Positions 7,914 to 16,278 of a stretch of 64,000 bases of DNA are shown one piece after another. Source of the stretch: Rhizobium sp. FKL33 (GTDB lineage Bacteria > Pseudomonadota > Alphaproteobacteria > Rhizobiales > Rhizobiaceae); NCBI RefSeq assembly GCF_005222915.1, contig NZ_STFX01000009.1:220605-284604 (forward strand). The letters are read 5' to 3'. Below the pieces are notes generated by a model. The model worked only from the letters and a program-made list of their open reading frames with translations. It was not told the DNA's origin and made no database searches. How positions within the stretch are numbered: position 1 is the first letter of the stretch; every line of letters begins with the position of its first letter. The translations under genes and the position numbers were made by a program.

Positions 7914-9752
7914 TCAGCTTGCCGGGCCGGCGTTCTTGTACCAGCCGCGATGATCGACGAAGCCGCAGCCGAAATCCAATCTGATTTTGATTTCGAGGCC
8001 ATCGCGGTCAAACCCGTACCTCTCTTCGAACTCTGGGCCTTGGCTGCCGGCCAGATGACCGAACTCGAGGCCGTTGACGCTGCTCGGATCTGCGGCCAAA
8101 TACCAGGCCTTCGGATCGGTCAGGCGCGGTTCGACGACAAGCGCGAGGCGGCCGGAGAACGGATTGCTGTTCTCGACAGAGGTTGCGGCGATTTCAGCAA
8201 GAAGCTGCTCGCCTGCCGTTTCCAGTTCCGGCGGGACGATTAGATACTTGGGAGCGACGCCGATCAGTTCGCCGGCGTCGTCAACCTGTTTACGGAAGGC
8301 AAGCCGGGCAGCCGATAAGCTGAGAACGCCCATGGTGGCACCCGTGGCGGCCAGATTCTTGTGGTTGGCATGGAAAAGCGCCACGTTGTCGCCCATCTTT
8401 GGGTTGCTTTCGAGCAGCGAGGCAAGGAGCCTGCTTTCGGTCTCGGAGGCCTTCCGGCCGAGCTTCGCAGCCAGATCGCTGAACGCGCCGAGCTGATCGT
8501 TGAGTATCATCGCGCGGCTCAGGCCGAAAACTTTTCCGTAGGTGTCGAGTTTCCACGACTCTGCCGCTTCTTTGAAGGTGCCGCGCTTGTATTCGCCGGT
8601 CTCAGAAACCCGCTCGAGATCGCTGAAACCAGATACCCGGATCGAGGACTTGGCCCGGAAATCGGGTAACGTGACCTTGCGGCCGACAGCCTTGAGGGCC
8701 GAACCTGCTTCGGCGTAGGAGTCGAGAAGGATCTGTTGGCCAAGACCGCTGAGGGCAAGCGGGAAATCGCTGCCGGTGTGCAGGGCGCGCTGCAGGACCG
8801 TGGAGGCGCTTTCGCCGCGGGTCGAGCCGCCTGCGGCCTCTACAGCGTGACGGGCGAGTTCGACCAGGGAGAGACCGACGAATTCGCGGCTGGCGGCCTG
8901 GGGCGCATGGCTCGGGTTTACGCGGGCCTTCATGGCGTCGGCCATCGCTTGGGCGCGGGTCATACCGCCGACGAGGCGGTGGTCGTCCATCGAGCGGATC
9001 GGGAACGTGGGCGACTCTTCTTGCCGCGCAATCATCGCATCCAGGGCGCGGGCGCGGAAGGCTTCGACCGACATGCCGCTGTCGATCGCAGCGTCGAGGT
9101 CGTCGTCGCTGAGCTTGGCCGCCCGTGCGAGATGACGGAGGTTCTTGACGCGGGTGCGCTCGGCGACGGTGTCGGCTCGGGCGGCGGGTTCGTTGGTCAG
9201 GACTTCAGACATTTGCAGGGATTCCTTTTGAGGTTCGGAGCGAGAGAAGGCGCCGGCATCCGCCGGGATCGCGACGACGGAAATTTCCATCGGCTCCCAA
9301 TCCGTCGCGCGTAGCGTCGGCAGGGTCTTTTGGTTGCCTTCGATTTTCTCGTAGCGGTGGATTTTGTAGCCAACTGGGATCTGGATCGGATGGCCGTCGA
9401 CCAGGTCTTGGTAGATCGCTTCTGCAGCCTGATTGCGCGAAAGCTTGACGCGGGCATAGCCCTTGCCCCCGGCAATCTTTACGGAGTCGGGAATGACAGT
9501 CCCAAGTCGGGCTGCCATCTTCTCGTTGTCGTGGCTGTCCAGGAGGGACATGCCGGACTTGAACCGATCCATGCGGATTGCCTTGGGCTCCATGGAGAGT
9601 TCCTCCATGTAATAGCCCTCGTCCCACGAATAGCGCTTTACTGCGGCGCCAGTGGACCACACGACTTCGACGGAGCGATCTTCGGGGTCGAAGCTGGCGA
9701 CGGAACCGGCTTGTGGGGCCCGGCGGGTGAACGTTTCGAGAAGCGCGCTCAT
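7914..9752 (-). CDS. Prohead protease-major capsid protein fusion
   Basis: 612 residues. The first 180 match the HK97-type prohead protease (S78): LLDSHDNEK supplies the likely catalytic H74 and MEISVVAIPADAGA the likely S158. A linker with charged helices (180-280) resembles the scaffold segment that is cleaved off. From about 300 on, the Mu gpT/HK97-fold major capsid protein follows (SFKEAAESWKLDTYGKVFGLSRAM... and FHANHKNL). Self-cleavage in the assembling shell would release the capsid subunit. Fused protease-capsid genes of this kind are known in phages. The gene starts directly after the stop of the helix-turn-helix gene and is the main evidence for virion-type function. Confidence 0.88.
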   Translation of the reverse strand: MSALLETFTRRAPQAGSVASFDPEDRSVEVVWSTGAAVKRYSWDEGYYMEELSMEPKAIRMDRFKSGMSLLDSHDNEKMAARLGTVIPDSVKIAGGKGYARVKLSRNQAAEAIYQDLVDGHPIQIPVGYKIHRYEKIEGNQKTLPTLRATDWEPMEISVVAIPADAGAFSRSEPQKESLQMSEVLTNEPAARADTVAERTRVKNLRHLARAAKLSDDDLDAAIDSGMSVEAFRARALDAMIARQEESPTFPIRSMDDHRLVGGMTRAQAMADAMKARVNPSHAPQAASREFVGLSLVELARHAVEAAGGSTRGESASTVLQRALHTGSDFPLALSGLGQQILLDSYAEAGSALKAVGRKVTLPDFRAKSSIRVSGFSDLERVSETGEYKRGTFKEAAESWKLDTYGKVFGLSRAMILNDQLGAFSDLAAKLGRKASETESRLLASLLESNPKMGDNVALFHANHKNLAATGATMGVLSLSAARLAFRKQVDDAGELIGVAPKYLIVPPELETAGEQLLAEIAATSVENSNPFSGRLALVVEPRLTDPKAWYLAADPSSVNGLEFGHLAGSQGPEFEERYGFDRDGLEIKIRLDFGCGFVDHRGWYKNAGPAS

Positions 9753-10181
9753 TTACGCGGCCTCCTTCTGATTGTTGATACTGGTTTTCAGGCGTTCCAG
9801 GCGCTCTCTGGCGCGGTCTGCGACTTCTCTCAGATCGATCACGGCACATAGCCCGAAGGCCGCCACGATCGAAGAAAGGTGCCTTTCTGACAGCGCAGCC
9901 ATGCGGGCCTCGCCGCCTTTAGCCGTGAAAAACGTCAGCCAGACCGGGCGGCCGCGACCCGCGACATATCGGGCTTCGCACTGAAACTCGCACAGGGTTT
10001 CGACTGCGACGGTTGACGCGAAGCCAAGCGTCATCAACTCGGCGACCATCAGCAACAAGAGGGCGTCGCTTTCGGTCATCCGGCCTTCACGTCCAAGGGC
10101 GCGGACCCACCGGCTGATGCTCATTTCGGAGACGCCAAGCTCGGCGGCGAGGTGCGACTGCTTCAGTTTCACGGGCGACAC
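9753..10181 (-). CDS. Phage helix-turn-helix protein
   Basis: 142 residues from a GTG start. Residues 5-30 form a helix-turn-helix (KQSHLAAELGVSEMSISRWVRALG), and the rest is mostly helical with a leucine-rich C end (RLERLKTSIN). It directly abuts the capsid gene with no intergenic base, so it is its operon leader and could be a regulator or a DNA-recognition subunit akin to small terminase proteins. CCTATCGAT overlaps the start codon and recurs inverted upstream, a possible own operator. Confidence 0.55.
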   Translation of the reverse strand: MSPVKLKQSHLAAELGVSEMSISRWVRALGREGRMTESDALLLLMVAELMTLGFASTVAVETLCEFQCEARYVAGRGRPVWLTFFTAKGGEARMAALSERHLSSIVAAFGLCAVIDLREVADRARERLERLKTSINNQKEAA

Positions 10182-10420
10182 CTATCGATTTGGGTGATCA
10201 ATTCCGCGAAAGAATAACCGATGTTGATGAATATTGATAGTCTGAGATTATCGATATTTGTCTTTCGATAGGAATTTCATATGATGCGCCGCCAATACTG
10301 AGGCCGATGATCGGTCGATAAACTGCAGACCATATTCACGGAGGAATATTGCGTTAACGAATAAAGAGGCTATATGTCTGACAATGAAAGGCGGAAGACG
10401 TAACCGCTGAAGGATCTCCC
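10182..10420. promoter_or_regulatory. Divergent control region with repeated TCGATA motifs
   Basis: This AT-rich region lies between the phage head operon (minus) and the Panacea gene (plus). CCTATCGA at 10181-10188 and TCGATAGG at 10265-10272 are inverted copies, and further TATCGATA/TTGATAG copies lie between and after them. Such spaced repeats suggest binding of a regulator, perhaps the adjacent helix-turn-helix protein, but this is only inferred. Confidence 0.4.
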
Positions 10421-10993
10421 ATGGCGTATGAGGCGAGGAAAGCAGCGCAGCTTATTGCGTACCTGATTAAGAAGTCGGGCGGACGGTCGCTCAACCTTCT
10501 GAAAACGGTGAAGCTTGTCTACTTGGCCGACCGCGAAAGTGTTGCGCGGTACGGATTCCCCATTTTGGACGAGCCGCGCTATTCGCTCGACCATGGCCCG
10601 ATCAACTCGAAGACTTTGAACCGGATCAATGGGGGCTTCAATTCCGAAATTGAAGAACTGGACTGGTCCGAATATCTAACCGACCGGGAACACAACGAGA
10701 TCGGCCTAAGCGCCGAAGGCGTTTCCCTTGATGATTTGGACGAACTAAGCGAAGCCGACATTGAATGTTTGGATGCGGTTTGGGAGCGGTTCGGCCATAT
10801 GACGCCCTCGGGGCTTCGCAACTGGACGCATGATAACTTGCCGGAATGGCAAGACCCGAACGGCGGGCGGATACCAATCACCATGCTCGGCATGATGCGC
10901 GGAATCGGAATTGACGACGCCGAACACATGGCTCGCTTGAACGAAAGCTTCAAAGACGTTGACCTTGCTTTCGCAATGGCGCGGGCGGGCTGA
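10421..10993 (+). CDS. Panacea (SocA-like, DUF4065) antitoxin-type protein
   Basis: 190 residues matching the Panacea domain: an N-terminal helical segment with AAQLIAYLIKKSG and LLKTVKLVYLADRESV, then RYSLDHGPINSKTLNRING and the C-terminal acidic region with SEADIECLDAVWERFGHMTP. Panacea proteins neutralise many unrelated toxins, usually encoded by the adjacent gene. Here an unrelated small gene follows with its GTG directly after the TGA. The pair is divergent from the phage head operon, so it looks like an independent insertion into the element. Start chosen at the ATG after AAGGA. Confidence 0.8.
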   Translation: MAYEARKAAQLIAYLIKKSGGRSLNLLKTVKLVYLADRESVARYGFPILDEPRYSLDHGPINSKTLNRINGGFNSEIEELDWSEYLTDREHNEIGLSAEGVSLDDLDELSEADIECLDAVWERFGHMTPSGLRNWTHDNLPEWQDPNGGRIPITMLGMMRGIGIDDAEHMARLNESFKDVDLAFAMARAG

Positions 10994-11425
10994 GTGATTG
11001 CACGGGCAGGGACTCTTTTAATTCCATCAGGTACGGCAAATAGGCCGGGACTTCATCACTTACACGTCGTTTGCACCGATCCATGCGCAAATGGTTTGCA
11101 GGTAATAGTGTCTGTAACCACATGGACGAACAACCTCTGCGACCCAACCTGCATCCTTCAAGCGCACGAGCACCCATTCCTGCAGCATAAATCTTGGGTG
11201 ATTTACCGCAAGAGCCAGTTGGAACAGGCTGCGGCGCTGGACAACGGTGTGACGAAAGGGATCTTCAGACAACTCGCGCCTATGAACGGCCAAACCTTCT
11301 TGCGAATTCGCAACGGGATTTGCACGAGCCCTCAGACGCCTCGCAAAATCAAACAGTATATGGGCTGCTCGGAGCCGGTAGAAGGCCAGCCTGTCGAAGG
11401 CGAATGTGAAGTCGGGCCGGCCTGA
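10994..11425 (+). CDS. Putative toxin partner of the Panacea protein
   Basis: 143 residues from a GTG that follows the antitoxin TGA without a gap. It starts MIARAGTLLIPSGTANRPG, a small beta-barrel-like pattern with alternating hydrophobic strands (HLHVVCTDPC, QVIVSVTTW) and the segment DPTCILQAHEHPF.QHKS, then RKSQLEQAAALDNGV. This resembles small SH3-barrel (PemK/MazF-like) proteins found beside Panacea antitoxins. That makes it a candidate toxin, but no catalytic residue can be assigned from sequence alone. The C end (PVEGQPVEGECEVG) is low complexity. Function is inferred from the pairing. Confidence 0.55.
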   Translation: MIARAGTLLIPSGTANRPGLHHLHVVCTDPCANGLQVIVSVTTWTNNLCDPTCILQAHEHPFLQHKSWVIYRKSQLEQAAALDNGVTKGIFRQLAPMNGQTFLRIRNGICTSPQTPRKIKQYMGCSEPVEGQPVEGECEVGPA

Positions 11426-11466
11426 CTTTCGCAGGAGATGTGTGAGAGGCACCCCCCCTTTTTTGA

Positions 11467-11667
11467 CTAGACGCGGGCTTGCAGCGTGACGTGGGTCACG
11501 TAGGACTTGCAGGTTTGGATGATCCGCCACTGGTCGCGGCCGGTTTTGCCGGAAATCCAGCCATCTGCGGAGAGCTGTTGCAAGTGGCGCTCGCTCACTC
11601 CGAGTAGTTCCGCCATGCCCTTGGTGCTGATTGTGGTGCTCTCGTTAAGCTCTTGTTCCATCGTCAT
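11467..11667 (-). CDS. Small Nu1/excisionase-like DNA-binding protein
   Basis: 66 residues with a winged-helix-like segment (TKGMAELLGVSERHLQQLSADGWIS) and the basic wing (KTGRDQWRII). This pattern is shared by Nu1-type small terminase N-termini and excisionases. It lies at the end of the small-gene operon, near the point where a large terminase would be expected, but none follows. It could be a remnant terminase small subunit or an excisionase. Confidence 0.55.
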   Translation of the reverse strand: MTMEQELNESTTISTKGMAELLGVSERHLQQLSADGWISGKTGRDQWRIIQTCKSYVTHVTLQARV

Positions 11668-11751
11668 TTTCCTTTCAAAACGAAACCGAATCGCATTTTG
11701 AGATTCTCAAAAAACGCTCATTGAATGCGCTGCCACCGACCCGCGAGGCCC

Positions 11752-12099
11752 TCACATGGGGTTAAGAGAACCTGACCCTGGGGGTGGGGTGATGCCTTCG
11801 AGGGCTTCGACGGCGTTGGCGATCTGCAGGCGCCAAGCTGCGGCCTGATGGTCGCCTTGGGCGGCGAGGTGCTCAGCAGCCTGGCGCAGAGCGAAGCCGC
11901 TTGCGCCGTGATCCTCGGGGCGTGTGGTGTTGCGGTGGAGGTGCCGAGCGACATCCGCGGGAGGTTCTCCGGTCAACCGGTCGACGGCCACGCTCAACCA
12001 AAGGCGATGCGAGCGTGTCGCCTTCTCCCATCGGCTGCGGCTGATCCCCGCCGCTACCCACGGCGCACCCGGCGTCCTATCAACGGGCCGGCGACTCAT
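11752..12099 (-). CDS. Hypothetical phage-type protein
   Basis: 115 residues. The first half is arginine/proline-rich (GAPWVAAGISRSRWEKATRSHRLW), then helices follow with HLAAQGDHQAAAWRLQIANAVEAL. The start overlaps the end of the next upstream gene by four bases (ATGA), so it is translationally coupled in the small-gene operon. No family was recognised. Confidence 0.55.
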   Translation of the reverse strand: MSRRPVDRTPGAPWVAAGISRSRWEKATRSHRLWLSVAVDRLTGEPPADVARHLHRNTTRPEDHGASGFALRQAAEHLAAQGDHQAAAWRLQIANAVEALEGITPPPGSGSLNPM

Positions 12100-12368
12100 T
12101 GCAGCGTCCTCCCGGCTGTCGCCGCTTCGGCGGCATCGATCTCGCGGACCATGGCAACGAGGCTTTCGGCGGCCGCGATTGCTTTGTCTTCATCATCAAA
12201 CACGGCTTGCACGGTCTGGAAACCGCCGGCCTCAGTCGTGACGGCAAATCGCCTCTTCGGCTGTTGCTCAAGGCGGTGTTCCTGCCCGTTGATTACGGCG
12301 ATCTGGGCGATGACATCGAGCGGAATAACGGTGACTCTTACGCTGCGGTCGTTCGAATGGGTGGTCAT
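12096..12368 (-). CDS. Hypothetical phage-type protein
   Basis: 90 residues starting MTTHSNDRSVRVTVIPLDV. The start at 12368 is preferred because GGAG lies six bases before it; an in-frame ATG 12 bases upstream would overlap that site. A beta-rich N-terminal half is followed by one helix (KAIAAAESLVAMVREIDAAEAA). Coupled to the downstream gene by an ATGA overlap. Confidence 0.55.
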   Translation of the reverse strand: MTTHSNDRSVRVTVIPLDVIAQIAVINGQEHRLEQQPKRRFAVTTEAGGFQTVQAVFDDEDKAIAAAESLVAMVREIDAAEAATAGRTLQ

Positions 12369-12383
12369 GGGGATCTCCATTGT

Positions 12384-12623
12384 TCAGCTGCCGTAGCCGG
12401 CGCGCTGTGCAAGCAAGTCGTGAGCGTAGGCGAGCGCGGTGTCTGTCATAGGCGTGACTGCCAGCGCTTGTCGGATGGAATCGCTCTCATCGAGCGCCTC
12501 GGACAATTCCCGGCTTTTGTCGTCAAGCAGCGTTCTGGCGAGACAGTCATGGGCAACCACGCGCCAGTTGAGCGCAGCGCGGACTATTCGCCGCAGGGCG
12601 TGTTCTTGGGTGGTCAGGCTCAT
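12384..12623 (-). CDS. Hypothetical small helical phage-type protein
   Basis: 79 residues, entirely helical in appearance (EHALRRIVRAALNWRVVAHDCLART). It begins in an ATGA overlap with the DUF6074-like gene and stops 15 bases before the next start. No family was recognised; size, spacing and coupling argue that it is a real gene of the operon. Confidence 0.5.
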   Translation of the reverse strand: MSLTTQEHALRRIVRAALNWRVVAHDCLARTLLDDKSRELSEALDESDSIRQALAVTPMTDTALAYAHDLLAQRAGYGS

Positions 12624-12949
12624 GCTGTTCCTCCCGCTATACGCAGCTTGGCGCTTTCTGCCATGACGGCTTGGAGGAAGCGGTCGGCTTCTCTCACGGC
12701 TGCGGTCTCAGCCACCCCTCTGCGGGTCAAGACGCCGATAAGGGTAGTGCGCGTCATTTCGAGGTAGTGCGAGCGGTGGCGAGAAGTACGGCACTTGGCC
12801 AACTTTCCAGCTGTGTCCAACACCTTTGCTGCCCGTTTGGACGGCGGGAACGGCAGGACGACCGCAGGCTCATTGATTTGGCGATGACCGCGGTCAAAGT
12901 CGGGCATGACAACGACGGTGCAGGTCGGTGATGCACGTTGAGTAATCAT
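12620..12949 (-). CDS. DUF6074-like phage protein
   Basis: 109 residues. The segment VVLPFPPSKRAAKVLDTAGKL and the later TRTTLIGVLTRRGVAETAAVREADRF follow the pattern of the DUF6074 family common in rhizobial prophages, in which a short basic segment precedes two helices. Role unknown. It is the first gene of a four-gene coupled block that reads 12949 to 11752. Confidence 0.55.
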   Translation of the reverse strand: MITQRASPTCTVVVMPDFDRGHRQINEPAVVLPFPPSKRAAKVLDTAGKLAKCRTSRHRSHYLEMTRTTLIGVLTRRGVAETAAVREADRFLQAVMAESAKLRIAGGTA

Positions 12950-13043
12950 CAGCGTTCCCTCCCTCTGGTAGATCTATATGTGTACCCGTGGTGAGACCGT
13001 GAGAGTGCCGAAAATGGGCTTAACGGTTTCATGAGAAGGACGG

Positions 13044-13496
13044 TCATGCGCAGATTCCTCCCATTTTCAGGGGCTGCTGTCCCTCTGGTGAGACTGTGTG
13101 TCCTCGTAGTGAAACCGTGTTTTTTTCTCGCCACCGCATAAATTGCGTGGTGGGAAGCTCGCCGGTCACGTCGCAGGTAAATTCTGTCAGTCGCCATTCC
13201 GTCGCTGCTCGATACTTCAGATTGAATGTCGCTTTCTTCACGGGGTCGACAAAGCCCTTCTCGCATAAGGCCTCGATCGCACGCGATGCGGTCGCCTTCG
13301 AGATGTTCAGTGCCTCTGCCAATTCGCGGCAGCTCAAGGCAATACGCCCGTTGTTGAATCCGTCGTATCGCCATTTGAACTCCAGGTACGCGGAGCGCTC
13401 GACAGTGCTTAGGCTTCGGAATGCTTGAGAGGTGAAGATGTACCCGTCAATCATCAGGAACTTGGCGCGTCCCTTGCGCTTAAGGCGGTTGCTCAT
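13044..13496 (-). CDS. Phage replication-type winged-helix protein
   Basis: 150 residues starting MSNRLKRKGRAKFLMIDGYI. GGAGG seven bases upstream of the ATG at 13496 decides the start over the GTG two codons earlier. Residues about 60-85 form a winged helix (SCRELAEALNISKATASRAIEALCEKGF), as in replication and MarR-like phage proteins of this order. The opening part resembles phage replication initiators that act on their own origin. The role is inferred from this family likeness. It overlaps the upstream gene by ATGA. Confidence 0.6.
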   Translation of the reverse strand: MSNRLKRKGRAKFLMIDGYIFTSQAFRSLSTVERSAYLEFKWRYDGFNNGRIALSCRELAEALNISKATASRAIEALCEKGFVDPVKKATFNLKYRAATEWRLTEFTCDVTGELPTTQFMRWREKNTVSLRGHTVSPEGQQPLKMGGICA

Positions 13497-13780
13497 GAGC
13501 ACGCCTCCGCCTGAAGTTCACGCAGCGCCTCATCGGCCATCGCAGTCGACAGCCCGGGTCCACAGATGACGACGCCATCGGCGGCGCGGATCTGCCAGCC
13601 ACCAGGATTGCGGCGTGTCTTTTCAGCCCGGAGCCCAAGGCGCATAGCGAGACGGCGCAAGCGCTGTTCGCCGGCGAGAGTCCTGCGCCGGCCGAGCTCG
13701 CTGTAGCTGTAGCAAATCGCGCGACTGACCCGCAGCCGGACATGGAGCGGCGTTTGCCGAAGGCTGGGGAAGAGCGTCAT
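13493..13780 (-). CDS. Hypothetical phage-type protein
   Basis: 95 residues, basic in the middle (RRRTLAGEQRLRRLAMRLGLRAE), with a C-terminal acidic helix. It overlaps the genes on both sides by ATGA, so it is coupled to both. No family was recognised. Confidence 0.5.
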   Translation of the reverse strand: MTLFPSLRQTPLHVRLRVSRAICYSYSELGRRRTLAGEQRLRRLAMRLGLRAEKTRRNPGGWQIRAADGVVICGPGLSTAMADEALRELQAEACS

Positions 13781-14055
13781 GACGCGTCCTCCATCTCAAA
13801 GCTCGCGCCTTCCGCGCCAGAAGCTTCCAGGAGAGCCTTTTTCCTCGATCCCGCGGTGTAAGGGTGCCGACCTGCCCGGAAGGGCCAGAGAGCGCATTTG
13901 ATCGCTTCGCAGCGCTGAACCTCGGATGGTTGCTGGCAGCAGCAATCCAAACATTTCTCTCGGATGGCCCGCATGGGCGACTTTTCGCGGTGACCGGCCT
14001 CGGCTGCGATCGCCGCGCTAGGGGGCCACACTGATGCAAAGTGGGTTCGAGTCAT
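13777..14055 (-). CDS. Cysteine-rich phage-type protein
   Basis: 92 residues with a cysteine cluster at 35-54 (C35, C38, C39, C40, C49, C54) in REKCLDCCCQQ ... CEAIKCALWPFRAGRHPY. The run CxxCCC-x8-C-x4-C followed by LWPFRxGR is a recurrent feature of small prophage proteins in rhizobia and suggests metal binding. Its role is unknown. Coupled by ATGA overlap to the AlpA gene and to the next gene. Confidence 0.6.
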   Translation of the reverse strand: MTRTHFASVWPPSAAIAAEAGHREKSPMRAIREKCLDCCCQQPSEVQRCEAIKCALWPFRAGRHPYTAGSRKKALLEASGAEGASFEMEDAS

Positions 14056-14267
14056 CGTGCGCCGCTCCCGCTTTTGTGTTGGCGAGCGGCAATACGCGCC
14101 TCGATCCAGGCGACGACTTCGTCGCGCACAAATGCGATCCGTTTTTCGCCGAGATTGACGGCCTGGGGAAAGCGACCTTCTGCGCGATACCGATTTACAG
14201 CCGTGCGGCTAAGCGAAGTCAGCTCGCAGGCGGCGTTAAGGGAAAGTAGTCTGGGGGTCTCGGTCAT
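14052..14267 (-). CDS. AlpA-family phage regulator
   Basis: 71 residues starting MTETPRLLSLNAACELTSLSRTAVNRYRAEG, a helix-turn-helix of the AlpA/MerR-like excisionase family, followed by the wing (FPQAVNLGEKRIAFVRDEVVAW). AlpA proteins control integrase expression and excision in P4-like elements. The start is supported by GAGG upstream; a longer in-frame start would add 14 poorly fitting residues. It lies between the integrase-linked gene and the small-gene block. Confidence 0.85.
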   Translation of the reverse strand: MTETPRLLSLNAACELTSLSRTAVNRYRAEGRFPQAVNLGEKRIAFVRDEVVAWIEARIAARQHKSGSGAR

Positions 14268-14337
14268 TGTGGGGCCTCGTCTTTGTCGAACAAGGCAACT
14301 TTCCCGCAAACAACCGATTTTACCTATGCGGCCAACA

Positions 14338-14943
14338 TCAGCTTTTCAGGTCGCTCGCTGCACACTCAATTTCAGCACGAATAAGGTCGATCTCAGCCAA
14401 GCGCATCTGGTTCTGAAATGAAAGCCAATCCGTGATTGCTTGCCGCATTGCAACTTTTTCGTTTGCGGCGACACATACGGGCGCAATTGCCGCACGGAAG
14501 AATGCGGCGCTCGGAGAGTCTGAATCCGACAAGCTAACATAATCCGTTGTCGGGATCTGGGCTTTGCCATTATCCGCAAGCGCCTCGGCGAAAACACCGA
14601 ATGCATCGACAAAAAACATCCGGCGTGCCAGCCGGTCTCTCACGTTGCTTTCCGCTATGCGAAGCTCGAATTGCCAACGATCAATCTCTGTGGCAATTCT
14701 CGTGCGGTGCTGTTCGTCAGATGGTCCATCAAGCATAGAGGCGACCAATTTGAGCGCTTCCAGTTTCTTGCGAACGCCATCCGCCGTGGTCATGCGCTTC
14801 CGCCTGATATAGCGACAAGCGCAGCCTTCGAGAACCGCGATGATCTCGTCGTCTGTAGCCTTTTGTGTTCCGAAGTGGACTGCGCCCTGAAGAGAGGCGA
14901 GGATGGCGTGGCGTTGGTCGGCATCATACGTGAACAAGTTCAT
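14338..14943 (-). CDS. Hypothetical protein coupled to the integrase
   Basis: 201 residues, helical, starting MNLFTYDADQRHAILASLQGAVHFG. Its ATG lies within the integrase stop (ATGA), so it is translated with the integrase. A dense run of charged helices (RIATEIDRWQFELRIAESNVRDRLARRMF) covers the middle. No motif was recognised. Position suggests a role tied to integration or control of the element. Confidence 0.55.
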   Translation of the reverse strand: MNLFTYDADQRHAILASLQGAVHFGTQKATDDEIIAVLEGCACRYIRRKRMTTADGVRKKLEALKLVASMLDGPSDEQHRTRIATEIDRWQFELRIAESNVRDRLARRMFFVDAFGVFAEALADNGKAQIPTTDYVSLSDSDSPSAAFFRAAIAPVCVAANEKVAMRQAITDWLSFQNQMRLAEIDLIRAEIECAASDLKS

Positions 14944-16151
14944 GACGCGCGCTCCAAGCGAACAACCCCATCCGGCGCGCCGACGACATATGCTGCCCAA
15001 GTGTCCATTAACTTACGGCGCTTTTCGAGCGCATCACCTCGCCGATAAGCTCTTTCGACACTATCGCCCACCGCATGTGCCAACGCAGCTTCTGCCACCT
15101 CTCGCTGAAAACTGGTGCTTTCTGCCACCCAATCCCGGAAGGCGCTACGGAAACCGTGGACAGTGTACTTGCCGCCTTCCGCAGCTTTCAGCGCCTTCGA
15201 CAACGTCATGTCTGACAGGGGCGCATTTCCCTTCGTGCCGGGAAAGACGAGGTCATTGATTTGCCGGGTTCGCATATCCTCAAGGATGGCGACGGCGCGA
15301 GCCGAAAGGGGAACGCGATGTTCCCGGCCAGCCTTCATTCTCGCTGCGGGAATAGTCCAGACCTTCGCCATCAAGTCGATTTCCGCCCATGTGGCACCCC
15401 GCGCCTCGCCGGAACGGGCGGCCGTCAAGATTGTGAACTCCAGCGCCCTGGCGCCCACGCCTCCCACTGCCCCGAGCTTCTTGAAGAAGCTGGCGACCTC
15501 ACTGAATGGCATAGCAGCATGATGGCCCCGCACCAATTTTTTCGGGGGCGGGAGGATCTGGTCGAGATGGCCTTTCCATTCAGCCGGGTTATCGCCCGAT
15601 CGGAGCCCGCGGGCCTTCGCATGGTCAAGAACAAGCTTCACGCACTCTCGAATGTTCCCGGCTGTCTCCGGCTTGTCTGCCCACATCGGACGGATGACCT
15701 TGAGCACGTCTTCGGTAGACACGGCCTCTACCGGCACCTTGCGAATGTCTTTCGTGTGAATCTTTGCGAAGCGCTCCCATTTCGCGAGGGTTTTGTCCGA
15801 CTTCCATTTCGGCTGCATAGCGGCAATGTACTCGTCGGCAATCTGCCCAAACGATGCCAATTTCACGGCCGCCTTGCGTTCACTCAATTCCGTCTTTGGG
15901 TCGCCACCCGCGCCAATTATCTGACGGCACTCTTGTGCCTTGGTTCGTGCTGCAGCGAGCGAGACATGGCCGGCGCCGGCGCCGTAGGGGCCAAGACCAA
16001 TCTCTCGCCGGATACCATATCGGCGCCAGACAAATATCCATGACCGGCTACCGGACGACTGCACGCGGAGATAAAGCCCGTCGCCGTCACCGTGTACGCC
16101 CGGCTTCGAAATGCTCTTGATCTTGGAATCAGTGAGTTTGTGTCGCGCCAC
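14940..16151 (-). CDS. Tyrosine-type site-specific integrase (P4-like)
   Basis: 403 residues. The N-terminal arm-binding domain has the DUF4102-like start (TDSKIKSISKPGVHGDGDGLYLRV) and the catalytic domain carries R246, H332-x-x-R335, H359 and the nucleophile Y369, in order. The length is typical of P4-type integrases that use tRNA genes. It sits 128 bases from the right attachment repeat and reads into the island, so it belongs to the element in tRNA-Arg. All five catalytic residues are present, so it may be active. Confidence 0.95.
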   Translation of the reverse strand: MARHKLTDSKIKSISKPGVHGDGDGLYLRVQSSGSRSWIFVWRRYGIRREIGLGPYGAGAGHVSLAAARTKAQECRQIIGAGGDPKTELSERKAAVKLASFGQIADEYIAAMQPKWKSDKTLAKWERFAKIHTKDIRKVPVEAVSTEDVLKVIRPMWADKPETAGNIRECVKLVLDHAKARGLRSGDNPAEWKGHLDQILPPPKKLVRGHHAAMPFSEVASFFKKLGAVGGVGARALEFTILTAARSGEARGATWAEIDLMAKVWTIPAARMKAGREHRVPLSARAVAILEDMRTRQINDLVFPGTKGNAPLSDMTLSKALKAAEGGKYTVHGFRSAFRDWVAESTSFQREVAEAALAHAVGDSVERAYRRGDALEKRRKLMDTWAAYVVGAPDGVVRLERAS

Positions 16152-16278
16152 CGTTCATAACCTTTTTCATAACCGATGGTGTTTCCATCATGGTCAACCA
16201 TTGCGACCATTTCGGCAAGAAAGTTATGAAAATCAAGGGGTTGGTTCCAATAAGGTCAGCAATATCAATTGATTGGCG

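Noticed and set aside
11060-11530. 156-codon minus-strand frame opposite the toxin candidate
   Set aside because: The plus-strand frame fits the Panacea-partner pattern and is coupled to the antitoxin; this frame has no binding site or motif.
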